From positions 849,041-913,040 of the forward strand of contig NZ_CP087952.1 of the NCBI RefSeq assembly GCF_028752835.1: a stretch of DNA of 64,000 nt, in the 5' to 3' direction. The number at the start of each line of letters is the position of its first letter. Within the stretch, counting starts at the first letter, position 1. This DNA is from Desulfosarcina sp. BuS5. Lineage in GTDB: Bacteria; Desulfobacterota; Desulfobacteria; Desulfobacterales; BuS5. The position numbers and the translations under genes were made by a program. Under the pieces are notes generated by a model. It searched no databases and was not told the DNA's origin. It was given only the letters and a program-made list of their open reading frames with translations. Below, piece by piece: positions 19,444-26,648 of this stretch.

Positions 19444-20099
19444 GGAGCCCTCCCACAGCACCGTACATACGGATCGCGTATACGGCGGTTCGGCTGGTAA
19501 AGATAAAATCGGGTGTGAGAAATCCCACCGATTTTACCGGGTTTTCAGAATTCGTACGCTATTGGCATTTCAGCTCCTGCTGCAGTATGCAAATAAGTAA
19601 CTCATCCATACTCACCACAACCATTTACCCGTACCATTCGGTGCGGGCACCGTTCAGGCCTTCGCCGGGGTGAGTCCTTCGTGGTATCCACGGCTCGTTT
19701 CTCCTACGGCTACTATGCCCTCTGCTGACTTCTCCCATGCGGTCAGAGCAGGTTGCCCTGTTCTCAGCCAAAATTCCGTCGCACGCGACTTCTCAAAAGG
19801 CATATGGAAGACCTCCCGGGGTAAACACATGTCTTTCAATACGTGGGCGCCGAGTATACGGACAGAGCTTATAATGGATAGAGGACTTTGCCTTGTGTTG
19901 CAGGCTCGTCCCACTCATGCACGCCTGACTCGATTTCTGTTCGTCACCCCGTACTTTCGCGGTACCCTGCCTCAGCAGGGCTACTGCCTTCCGAAGCACC
20001 GTCACCGATACCCCGTTGTAATACCGCTACACCCTTCGCCTCCATCCGGCTGGGTCTAAGACTTGTCAAACGATTTACTGCATGATACGTTTGACTCAC
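19417..20099 (-). mobile_element. ORF-less group II intron (different lineage from G copies)
   Basis: On the minus strand the segment starts GTGAGTC (about 20099), a GUGYG-like 5' end. It is rich in stem structures throughout and has a domain V-like hairpin (GAACCGCCGTATACG ... CCGTATGTACGGTG, about 19455-19490) followed by a domain VI-like stem ending CCCTAT. No reverse transcriptase frame exists, so splicing or mobility would need a maturase in trans. It lies antisense within the end of higA. Boundaries are estimated to within a few bases from the restored higA reading. Confidence 0.65.
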
Positions 20100-20124
20100 T
20101 TTTAAGAACATGTGCCGTGCCCGG

Positions 20125-20190
20125 CACACAACAAGGCTTTTGCAGCGGAGCGCAAAACGCGCGCGCCCGCTGAAAAGAAGCGATTATGGC
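20125..20190 (+). other. attC-like site 2
   Basis: Left arm ACAACAAGGCTTTTGCAGCGG pairs imperfectly with right arm CCGCTGAAAAGAAGCGATTAT around a GC-rich loop. It lies between the higBA cassette and the next TA cassette, both on the plus strand, exactly where a cassette attC is expected. The terminal core GATTATG departs from the usual GTTRRRY. Confidence 0.65.
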
Positions 20191-20212
20191 AGAAAGAAAG
20201 TGAGGTGAAATT

Positions 20213-20413
20213 ATGATGTTGGTTCAACAAATAAAAAAAGAAATAGCTGAATTACCTGAAGTGCAACTTAAAGAATTTCGATCATGGTTTGAAAAGTTTG
20301 ATGCATCAGAATGGGACAGGCAATTTGAGAAAGATGTGGCTTCAGGGGAACTTGACGGCATTGCCAACAAAGCCGTGTCGGATTTCATGAAAGGGAATTT
20401 TAAAAAGCTATGA
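20213..20413 (+). CDS. Antitoxin of ParE/RelE-type module
   Basis: 66 residues: LPEVQLKEFRSWFEKFDASEWDRQFEKD, then SGELDGIANKAVSDFMKGNFKKL. This is the typical small antitoxin paired with RelE/ParE toxins (EFRxWFxxFD...WDxQ pattern). It has a GAGGTG ribosome-binding site and overlaps the toxin gene by 4 bases. An internal ATG at 20216 is an equally good start. Located between two attC-type features, so probably an integron cassette. Confidence 0.8.
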   Translation: MMLVQQIKKEIAELPEVQLKEFRSWFEKFDASEWDRQFEKDVASGELDGIANKAVSDFMKGNFKKL

Positions 20414-20664
20414 ATCATTTCAGCTCCCCTTCTTTTTGGAAAGAATACGAAAAGCTCCCAAAACATATCAAAGAATTAGCAGATAAAAGTTTTGAGATTC
20501 TCAAAGAAAACTCGATGCATCCATCATTACATTTTAAAAAAGTTGGAAATTACAGATCAGTGCGAGTAGGGAAAAAGCATCGTGCCGTTGCCATCGAAAT
20601 GGAAGAGGGGTTGTTATGGTTCTGGATTGGGACTCACGCTGGATATGATAAGTTGCTGAAATAA
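20410..20664 (+). CDS. RelE/ParE-family toxin
   Basis: 84 residues: FWKEYEKLPKHIKELADKSFEILKENSMHPSLHFKKVGNYRSVRVGKKHRAVAIE, ending FWIGTHAGYDKLLK. The fold and the RSVRVGKKHRAV strand match the RelE/ParE superfamily. Translationally coupled to the antitoxin by ATGA overlap. Whether it targets mRNA or gyrase cannot be told from sequence alone. Confidence 0.85.
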   Translation: MNHFSSPSFWKEYEKLPKHIKELADKSFEILKENSMHPSLHFKKVGNYRSVRVGKKHRAVAIEMEEGLLWFWIGTHAGYDKLLK

Positions 20665-20686
20665 ACTACAAAAACGGAATCGTCCT

Positions 20687-21283
20687 TCAAATCTCATTCA
20701 TTAAAACCTCATTAACCTCATCACTCGTCAACCCCAGATACCGCATAGTAACAGCCGGGCTGGTATGATTAAACCGTTTGGCCAAAATCTCAAACCCCAC
20801 CCCGAACTCTGTCCTCTGGATATACCCAAATGTTTTCCGCAAGGTATGTGCACCGTAATTACCGGAAAGATTAATTTCCCTGGCCCATTTTTTTACCAGG
20901 GCATTGACCGACTGAATCGTAAGCGGCTTTTTTGTCTTCCGGCTGGCAAAAAGATATTCCCCGTTATCTATCCCGGCATCCTCCAAAAATATCTGCAAGG
21001 CTTTGTAAACAGTTTTGTTAATCATCAGGATATTATTCTTCCCTGTTTTGCTCTCCCGGATCACAATCGACTGGCCCGGCCTTAAATTTTTAACATCCCT
21101 AACCTTCAGTTTGAGAAGATCCCCTGCCCTGAGCCCGTTATTAATTCCCAAAACAAAAAGAAGATGATTCCTCGGATTATCCATTATTAATTTTTTAATG
21201 GATTTGATATCCGCCAGCCTCCTGATCGGCTCAACAGTGATCCGGCTTCCTTTTGCCGGATGATTGGGGTTTTTTATGTTCAA
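20687..21283 (-). CDS. Short tyrosine recombinase
   Basis: 198 residues comprising only the catalytic domain. Arg in LGINNGLRAGDLLKLK, Lys region in IRESKTGKNN, HTLRKTFGY (HxxR), and the nucleophile region FNHTSPAVTMRYLG with Tyr. It lacks the N-terminal core-binding (SAM-like) domain of usual integrases (about 300-400 residues). No integron-integrase-specific insertion is visible, so it is not evidently IntI. It follows a WGR-like gene by 9 bases on the same strand, suggesting an operon. Possibly a resolvase or integrase of a plasmid or conjugative element. Confidence 0.85.
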   Translation of the reverse strand: MNIKNPNHPAKGSRITVEPIRRLADIKSIKKLIMDNPRNHLLFVLGINNGLRAGDLLKLKVRDVKNLRPGQSIVIRESKTGKNNILMINKTVYKALQIFLEDAGIDNGEYLFASRKTKKPLTIQSVNALVKKWAREINLSGNYGAHTLRKTFGYIQRTEFGVGFEILAKRFNHTSPAVTMRYLGLTSDEVNEVLMNEI

Positions 21284-21292
21284 CGCTCTTCC

Positions 21293-21568
21293 TTACTTTT
21301 TTGCAAAATTATATTTGCGTTTCGATTTCCGGTTTGGATTGGTTTTCTCCTTTACTTTCCTGATATAAAATTTTTCAGCCTGCACAAAATCGTCAAACTT
21401 CCAAATCCGTTTATCCAGGGTATGTTTTTTTGTCCCGCTTTCTTTTCTTACCAAATATTTTCCCATCAGCGACTCCAGCCACACCTTATAATATGCCTGC
21501 CTCGGAGTATCGGCCACAAGATGATCAAATTTAATGATGCTTGGTTCAAAAAGATTCAATTGAATCAT
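21293..21568 (-). CDS. WGR-like domain protein
   Basis: About 91 residues from ATG 21568 (MIQLNLFEPSIIKF); an upstream ATG at 21622 would add 18 mostly hydrophobic residues and is less likely. The region YYKVWLESLMGKYLVRKESGTKKHTLDKRIW, followed by FDDFVQAEKFYIRKVKEKTN, resembles WGR domains (nucleic-acid-binding modules first seen in PARPs) and the basic tail KSKRKYNFAKK. Function unknown. Copies of the TTAACTTT motif surround the start, see 21687-21720. Confidence 0.55.
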   Translation of the reverse strand: MIQLNLFEPSIIKFDHLVADTPRQAYYKVWLESLMGKYLVRKESGTKKHTLDKRIWKFDDFVQAEKFYIRKVKEKTNPNRKSKRKYNFAKK

Positions 21569-21686
21569 AATCTTAACTATATAGCATAAAAATGATATAA
21601 AGTTAAGATATTTTTTTAACAAATTTTTCCGTAAATGAAAAAATAGAGGTTAAATTATCGAAATCATTAAAGATGCAGGTTTTCCC

Positions 21687-21720
21687 CCAATCTTAACTTT
21701 TACCCAAAAGTTAAGATTGG
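21687..21720. promoter_or_regulatory. Perfect 15-bp inverted repeat upstream of WGR-like gene
   Basis: CCAATCTTAACTTTT and its exact complement AAAAGTTAAGATTGG separated by four bases. The same half-motif recurs near the gene start as AATCTTAACT (about 21568-21577) and AAGTTAAGATA (about 21600-21610). It is upstream of the WGR-integrase pair on the minus strand, so repeated operator sites are more likely than a terminator. Confidence 0.5.
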
Positions 21721-21755
21721 TAAATCTTTGAATATGCTGAAAATTGCAATGGATT

Positions 21756-21896
21756 TTATGAAAATACAAAATTGCCTGATTTGATTGGAGAGGGTGAAAC
21801 CAACTTTACAAAACAGGAAAAAAGGAGCTTTGAGAATGAAAGATCTGAAAAAGGGAACTTGACGAGTACTACCGAACTTTCTGAAGGTGAGACCAT
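21756..21896 (-). pseudogene. MazF/PemK-like toxin, N-terminal fragment
   Basis: On the minus strand ATG 21896 opens a 46-residue frame with VVLVKFPFSDLSFSKLLF, the start of MazF/PemK-family endoribonucleases (normally ...VKFPFSDLSxxKxRPALVL). After about 26 residues the similarity ends and a stop follows at 21756. It overlaps the end of the antitoxin gene upstream, the usual arrangement. A decayed toxin, so the antitoxin gene is orphaned. Confidence 0.6.
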
Positions 21897-22087
21897 GCTT
21901 TCTCCTCCTCTGGACGATTCCAGTCTTCAGAAAGAACTGCCTCGCTTAGGAGAGCTGTTTTACTGATGACGTCCGATTTTTCATCAAGAATCGTAACTAT
22001 CGCTCGACAAGGTGAATTCAGGCGGATAGGTTTCTGCAGGCGAACTTTCCCATTTTTTTCGATAATTGCTTCTACGGCTATGAGCAT
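21869..22087 (-). CDS. AbrB/VapB-like antitoxin, orphaned
   Basis: 72 residues: MLIAVEAIIEKNGKVRLQKPIRLNSPCRAIVTIL, then ALLSEAVLSEDWNRPEEEKAWSHLQK. The first part is a swapped-hairpin-like DNA-binding region; the WNRPEEExAW tail is common in antitoxins partnered with MazF-like toxins. AAGGAGGAAAAAC precedes the ATG on the minus strand. Its partner (21756-21896) is truncated. Confidence 0.7.
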   Translation of the reverse strand: MLIAVEAIIEKNGKVRLQKPIRLNSPCRAIVTILDEKSDVISKTALLSEAVLSEDWNRPEEEKAWSHLQKVR

Positions 22088-22275
22088 AGTTTTTCCTCCT
22101 TATGATTAATCCAAATTTTACCATCCAAAAAAAACAGATCCAAGTCTCGATCAGCCATAAAATTTTCCAGAATATCGAGGGTTTCCATCAACTCAAAAAA
22201 ATCATCCCAAGATCCCGGTTTACGCGAGAGAATAACATCGCCCGTAACAAGATTTTTAGGATAAAAACTTCCATG
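22078..22275 (-). pseudogene. VapB/VagC-like antitoxin, C-terminal fragment
   Basis: A minus-strand frame of about 60 residues without a start codon: GDVILSRKPGSWDDFFELMETLDILENFMADRD, the C-terminal pattern of VapB/VagC-type antitoxins, followed by an abnormal tail. The upstream DNA-binding half is missing beyond the inverted-repeat element at 22273. Another decayed TA gene in this cluster. Confidence 0.5.
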
Positions 22276-22408
22276 CCTATCCGGTTAGCACAGGCTCGTC
22301 TGATTTTGTAGGATCGTATGTGCCCACGCTCTTTAGAGTCCGGGGGGGTAATCTGACACACGCCGGATCATACCCCAAAATGTCAACCTGTGCCAATCGG
22401 ATAGGCAT
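22273..22408. repeat. 136-bp inverted-repeat-bounded segment (MITE-like)
   Basis: ATGCCTATCCGGTTAGCACAGG at 22273 (22 bases; positions 12 and 14 are the mismatches) faces its near-complement ending ATAGGCAT at 22408. The interior is non-coding with weaker nested symmetry around GGATCGTATG and GGATCATACC. No clear target duplication. It abuts the antitoxin fragment and could be a non-autonomous element or a long attC-like structure. Confidence 0.45.
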
Positions 22409-22435
22409 ACAATAGTCATAGATACCCCCCCCTGT

Positions 22436-23368
22436 TTATCTAAAAATTCGTTCCAATCTTTTTCGATAAATCTCAAGAAACCTGTCCTTCAAGCACTCAT
22501 TCAGAAAGCTTTCTTCTATCATTTTTTCAATAGCAGGCGTAATATTATGCAAACGTACCAGGGAGTTGGCGGACTGTTTGTTGGTAAGTCCAAAATGCTC
22601 CGCCAGTTTTATGAAGTTTTTTCTTGAAAACCGGTTTTTTTTCCCCTGTAAACTAAGGCACATTTCCTCACGTTCTTCCGGCAGTACAAGCCTTGAGTTG
22701 ACAAGGTCATATACAGGTGAGAGGTGATAACCGATGCTTTCCTCTTTAATGAGGGAAAAATTCTTTAAATGCGCGTCACCGTTACCCAATACATAATTCA
22801 GAAGCGCCCTTTCAAAAAGCTCAAGCAGGTCGAGACCGGGAACGTTTGAGTATTTTCTGATGACGTTCGCAATTTTTTCGTATGATCCATCATATTTATC
22901 ATTGGTTTGAAGGAGCTGCTGAAAATCCTCCTGTTGAAGTTTTGTTCCGTCTTCTAACCGGTCAAATCGTTTCACGAGATAGGCAAGTTTGCCGTCTGAA
23001 AGCGGAATAAGAGCATGTGATGGAACCGCAATACCGTATGCGGATGCGCTGCACATACAAAGATTCTCATTTTCGGGAAGCGACTCAAATCGTTCTGTTT
23101 GAGGTTTTAGTATGTAAGACCCTCCTCTTTCAATCACAGTCAGTTGATGACTTTTACGTTTATGGATAAGGGAAAGTTTCGGTTGGATACCGGAAATAGA
23201 CATTCTGCCGACCATCTTTTGTGCCTCACCTGCAATATCAGGGGTGCTGAAAGGCACTTTCGGGGATCTTGCCGTTCCAAAGAGTTTTCGGGAGCATCGA
23301 GGATGATAGTCACCAGTTAGTTTCAGGTCGGTCTCAATCTTTTGGCAGGATAAGCATTGATCGTTCAT
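22436..23368 (-). CDS. hipT: HipT-type serine/threonine kinase toxin
   Basis: 310 residues. N-terminus CLSCQKIETDLKLTGDYHPRCSRKLFG, then the Gly-rich loop GRMSISGIQPKLSL with the SIS phospho-site of HipT. Kinase motifs: SYILKPQTERFESLPENE (Lys), VKRFDR, NYVLGNGDAHLKNFSLI (catalytic Asp and Asn), and SPVYDLVNS (metal-binding DL). Length and lack of the N-terminal subdomain fit HipT of three-gene HipBST modules, where HipS supplies that subdomain and inhibits. Known HipT phosphorylates tryptophanyl-tRNA synthetase; the target here is inferred. IS1634-like F1 now separates it from hipS, so its promoter must be local or IS-borne. Confidence 0.88.
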   Translation of the reverse strand: MNDQCLSCQKIETDLKLTGDYHPRCSRKLFGTARSPKVPFSTPDIAGEAQKMVGRMSISGIQPKLSLIHKRKSHQLTVIERGGSYILKPQTERFESLPENENLCMCSASAYGIAVPSHALIPLSDGKLAYLVKRFDRLEDGTKLQQEDFQQLLQTNDKYDGSYEKIANVIRKYSNVPGLDLLELFERALLNYVLGNGDAHLKNFSLIKEESIGYHLSPVYDLVNSRLVLPEEREEMCLSLQGKKNRFSRKNFIKLAEHFGLTNKQSANSLVRLHNITPAIEKMIEESFLNECLKDRFLEIYRKRLERIFR

Positions 23369-23391
23369 AAATTATTTTCCTCATCTATAGT

Positions 23392-23434
23392 CTATAGACC
23401 GTCAGATAATTACCCGATTTTAAAATTTGGTACA
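23392..23434. repeat. 43-bp imperfect direct repeat, copy 1 (upstream of hipT)
   Basis: Matches 26392-26434 with five mismatches; shared core GATTTTAAAATTTGG. Exactly 3000 bp apart, each upstream of a minus-strand gene start (hipT, hipB). May carry promoter or operator sequence. Confidence 0.6.
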
Positions 23435-23458
23435 AAAAATAGAATGAGACGATAATAC

Positions 23459-25559
23459 TAACCCATCTTTTTGAATAGAAAAAACAAACACTATAATTAC
23501 AGTAGGTTACTTTTTTAAAATCTTAGTTATGGCACTACTTTTATTTTTTTTGATAGTTGTTTTGATCGTTCTGCCAGGGAGAGGGCATAACCCTAAAGCA
23601 GAATATATTTTCTGTTGTCGTAATTCCGGGCGTGTGCTTTTTCTTACATGCATAACATTATCATTTCGGCACTGCATGGAAGCTGTTACTCGACTTTGGC
23701 CTGCCAGTTGCTTTCTCAAGTCAGACCAGCTACTGTTTATCCCCGTCTTTTTCAATCGGTAACGGATACTATGTATCAAATGGTAAGCTATGACACTGAT
23801 AAAAATATGACCTGTCACCCGTTTTGTGATTTGGTGAAAAACCGGCCGCATCCCAAGCTCGGATTTCAGTGAACGAAAAACAGCCTCCAGATCCGTTAAC
23901 ATTGTATATGTATGCCATAGAGTAGCTTCATCAAATTCCATATGGGTTGTTCTGAGACAATATACTCCCGGCAAACTATCTTTTGTGTCCGCAAGCGTTT
24001 GACGTGTCCAAAGGATCTTAACAGCATTGCCATTTTTTTCGTTTTTAGATACTTCTATTTTATAATGCTTTGCAGCCTTGGAATATTGCTGTTTCAGACG
24101 ACCTATTTTTTCCAGGACTTTATCGTATTTTTTTAGACATCCTTTTTTATGCAAGCCTGACTCAAGTTTGCTGACAGCCTTTTCAAAGCGAATGGTAAAG
24201 CGATCATTAATAGCCTGTTCTTTTTTTTCCCGCTTTGTAGAGTGACAATACAACAAAACCTCATCATTTTCTGAGTCAATAATTTTTTGCACTTTTACTG
24301 TGCAGTCATTGTCTTGTTTTACCACAACTGCTTCATCTTCATTAAATTCGCGATGATGTTTTCGGCTAACTACAATATATGGATAACTGTTTTCCCTGAG
24401 CCATTTAATATTATCTTCAGTGGCAATTCCGGCATCCATTACTATAGTCGCTTTTGAGGGCTTAAACAGCTCTTGGGATAAATTCTTTCTTTCCAAACCA
24501 ACAATCATTTTTTTTAATGTTGACGGTTCACTTACATTACCCTCAAATACTTTGCTGCGCTTGGGAAAGCCACTGCTGTCCAGCACCAAAGCCAAAGTTA
24601 CCAGTGGACAATCAGAACGTTTCTCTTTGGAATGTCCGCGTTTCCCCAGCTTGTTTGCTTTACTGCTGCCTTCAAAATAAGTGTTGGTAAGATCATAAAG
24701 GGTTATTGTCTCTTGAAATTCAAATAAATTCTTTTCTTGTAAGTATAGATGATTTTCTATGGCTTCCTTATTATTGAGAAGCTGATCAGAGATTTTATAC
24801 ATTTTGTATAGATTAATTTTGTTGAAATCATAATCAATTAATTCACCCAAGCCTGAAACATTCTGGAGCCAGTAATGAGTTGCCAGTTCACTACCTGGTT
24901 GACACATACGACCTATTATTGTACCGGTTGCTGCTGCGAGCTGAGGGCCATTGAATCCCAGGGCTTTTAGTTCTTCACCAAGTTTTAAAAAAACAAACGC
25001 TTCCAGCGCCACATGTTCACAGCTTACACTGCGTGGCCTGAACATTTCCAGGCTGTCTACATCTACCTCGCGATAATCCGGCTTATTATTTTCAGCTTTA
25101 TTTTTGTGTTGCGCGTGAATAATCCGGGCTGCATAATTTTGAGCAAGCTCCTCTATTTCTTCAGAAATTTTGAAAAAACTCTGCTGGCCACTGATAATCT
25201 CCTGAATGCGTGAAGATAATTCTGGCCATTGATCCCGTGGCAGAGAAAAAGCCGTACCGAGATTAATTAATGTGTGCTGGCTGACTCCCTTTGCAGTTCG
25301 TTCGGATTGAACCAATCTATAGGTGTAATATTGTTTGCCATCTTTTCGACTTTTTATTGTGGTTCTTCTAATATACATGTTGCCCAATATAGGCGGATGT
25401 CAATAAAAAGTCAAGATATTTTTTATTTTATGGCACTACATTGGTAAAGCCAGAGCAAATTATTTTTAACCTATTAAAATCATTCAAATTAAATTTTTGA
25501 AAATTCTAAAATAAGGCTTATTTTGAGCATTTGCCCATATAACTCAAAAAGATGGGCTA
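23459..25559 (-). mobile_element. IS1634-like element F1
   Basis: 2101 bp with ends TAACCCATCTTTTTGA and complement ending AAAGATGGGCTA. One large transposase gene on the minus strand. A 5'-truncated copy F2 lies at 30150-31667. It sits between hipS and hipT; no target duplication is evident (ATAATAC left, ATCGTAT right). Confidence 0.85.
23507..25378 (-). CDS. IS1634-family transposase (F1)
   Basis: About 623 residues from ATG 25378 (MYIRRTTIKSRKDGKQYYTY). DDE core of the IS4/IS1634 group: TITLYDLTNTYFEGSS (Asp), ATIVMDAGIATEDN (Asp), a long beta-rich insertion with SRKHHREF, and YTMLTDLEAVFRSLKSELGMRPVFH containing the Glu with the family E-x-x-F-R spacing. Intact and near the usual family length of about 550-620 residues. 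Confidence 0.9.
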   Translation of the reverse strand: MYIRRTTIKSRKDGKQYYTYRLVQSERTAKGVSQHTLINLGTAFSLPRDQWPELSSRIQEIISGQQSFFKISEEIEELAQNYAARIIHAQHKNKAENNKPDYREVDVDSLEMFRPRSVSCEHVALEAFVFLKLGEELKALGFNGPQLAAATGTIIGRMCQPGSELATHYWLQNVSGLGELIDYDFNKINLYKMYKISDQLLNNKEAIENHLYLQEKNLFEFQETITLYDLTNTYFEGSSKANKLGKRGHSKEKRSDCPLVTLALVLDSSGFPKRSKVFEGNVSEPSTLKKMIVGLERKNLSQELFKPSKATIVMDAGIATEDNIKWLRENSYPYIVVSRKHHREFNEDEAVVVKQDNDCTVKVQKIIDSENDEVLLYCHSTKREKKEQAINDRFTIRFEKAVSKLESGLHKKGCLKKYDKVLEKIGRLKQQYSKAAKHYKIEVSKNEKNGNAVKILWTRQTLADTKDSLPGVYCLRTTHMEFDEATLWHTYTMLTDLEAVFRSLKSELGMRPVFHQITKRVTGHIFISVIAYHLIHSIRYRLKKTGINSSWSDLRKQLAGQSRVTASMQCRNDNVMHVRKSTRPELRQQKIYSALGLCPLPGRTIKTTIKKNKSSAITKILKK

Positions 25560-25607
25560 ATCGTATATCTTCGACCGATAACGCAATGGAATTATTAATA
25601 TGACGGT

Positions 25608-25934
25608 CTATAGCGGAATTATCTTTACCGCCCCTATGCAGTCTCCGCAAGTGGCAAGAAGAATATCAAAGACGTTTTCCGGGTCTATTTTCAGAGTACG
25701 GCTTGTAATATCCAGCAGCCAGCCTTCCGGGATGAGGCCAAGGAAAAAGGGGAAAAGAGACTCACTTTCATACGGCTTATCTGCCAAAGGAAGAGTAAGG
25801 CTCACAGGTTGAGCATCTGGCAAAGAAAGATAGTCTTCGTGGTAACTGAAGCGATACCCCCTGTTGTTTTTTTCCAGCAGGGCAGCTTTTGTATCCCTTA
25901 GATATACGTCTGCGCTGTTTCTTTTATTTTTCAT
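25608..25934 (-). CDS. hipS: HipS-like small HipA-N1 antitoxin
   Basis: 108 residues equal to the N-subdomain 1 of HipA: VYLRDTKAALLEKNNRGYRFSYHEDYL, then LTLPLADKPYESESLFPFFLGLIPEGWLLD. In HipBST modules this small protein (HipS) neutralises HipT. It overlaps hipB by 11 bases and ends at its own stop, before F1 begins. Together with hipB upstream and hipT beyond the IS this identifies a HipBST operon. Confidence 0.82.
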   Translation of the reverse strand: MKNKRNSADVYLRDTKAALLEKNNRGYRFSYHEDYLSLPDAQPVSLTLPLADKPYESESLFPFFLGLIPEGWLLDITSRTLKIDPENVFDILLATCGDCIGAVKIIPL

Positions 25935-26151
25935 TCGGTGCGTTTACTTCAGATTTCGGTCGCAGATCAACAGGGCCAAGCGTTTTTCCAAACAATTGAA
26001 GCACCTGATTCACCTTGTCTATTCTTAATGTCGATTTATCCTGTTCCAGCTCCCTTATAAATCTCAACCCTACTCCGGCCTTACTGGCCAGATCGGCTTG
26101 GGTCAACCGGTGGATCTTACGCTGCTTTTTTACAAAATCACGCAATGTCAT
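25924..26151 (-). CDS. hipB: HipB-like XRE antitoxin/repressor
   Basis: 75 residues. Helix-turn-helix MTLRDFVKKQRKIHRLTQADLASKAGVGLRFIRELEQDKSTLRIDKVNQVLQLFG (quoted as MTLRDFVKKQRKIHRLTQAD and continuing RELEQ...). The short acidic-polar tail follows LGPVDLRPK. First gene of the hipB-hipS-hipT operon; expected to repress it through the palindromes at 26202-26302. Confidence 0.85.
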   Translation of the reverse strand: MTLRDFVKKQRKIHRLTQADLASKAGVGLRFIRELEQDKSTLRIDKVNQVLQLFGKTLGPVDLRPKSEVNAPNEK

Positions 26152-26162
26152 TATTTATACCA

Positions 26163-26302
26163 TACCCGACAGAAAACATGCTTCCGTTATTGTCTGTTTG
26201 TTATACCCTTTCGGGTACTTTGCTAAAAATATAGCGATTTATTATACCCCTATGGGTATATTTTTAATTTCTTAACAAGAAAATAATACCTATAGGGTAT
26301 AA
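26163..26302 (-). promoter_or_regulatory. Phased HipB operator array
   Basis: Palindromic sites of the form TATACCC-N4-GGGTATA: TTATACCCTTTCGGGTAC at 26202-26219, TATACCCCTATGGGTATA at 26243-26260, and ATAATACCTATAGGGTATAA around 26285-26302. GGGTA half-sites start at 26213, 26254 and 26295, each 41 bp apart. A lone left half-site TACCC at 26163 continues the same 41-bp phase. They sit 12-150 bp upstream of the hipB start, consistent with co-operative repressor binding on one DNA face. Confidence 0.75.
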
Positions 26303-26391
26303 TGTCAAGTGTAAAATAGGGTTTGGATATTGTATATAGGGTATTTTGGCACAACGTCCAATTGTTGAACAAATGTGCTTTTATAGATTGT

Positions 26392-26434
26392 CAGATAATA
26401 ACCTGATTTTAAAATTTGGCACAAGGCCAGAGGG
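26392..26434. repeat. 43-bp imperfect direct repeat, copy 2 (upstream of hipB)
   Basis: Pairs with 23392-23434 (38 of 43 identical). The TTTGGCACAA at its end recurs at about 26345-26354 and inverted near 26604-26613. Confidence 0.6.
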
Positions 26435-26648
26435 AGGAAGGCGTATTGTAATACTCCGAAGATGCTTTTTTCACATCCAATAAATCTAAAAGCTATTTCA
26501 GCTTTTCTATTCTTCCAACAGACACAATTTCCTCTACCTCGTTAATTTGGTGCCACAATAAAATATATATTTTATGACATCATAATGACATGTCGTTGAT
26601 TTTGTGCCAAATCTAATCCGCTAAAAAAAAACACAAAACATCCAGAAT
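26435..26648. other. Non-coding gap before IS4 copy I2
   Basis: AT-rich, no convincing frame. Contains another TTTGGTGCCACAA and a TTGTGCCAAA, inverted relatives of the motif above; otherwise nothing recognised. The last nine bases (26640-26648, ATCCAGAAT) are the left target duplication of I2. Confidence 0.5.

Noticed and set aside
19654-20129. Several 60-130 residue frames on both strands
   Set aside because: They fall inside the ORF-less group II intron, whose GC-rich stems produce open frames by chance.
20687-21283. Tyrosine recombinase as the integron integrase IntI
   Set aside because: Too short, lacks the N-terminal domain and the IntI-specific insertion, and is not next to an attI or promoter Pc.
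22102-22311. Plus-strand 69-residue frame
   Set aside because: The minus strand encodes a recognisable antitoxin C-terminus across the same bases.
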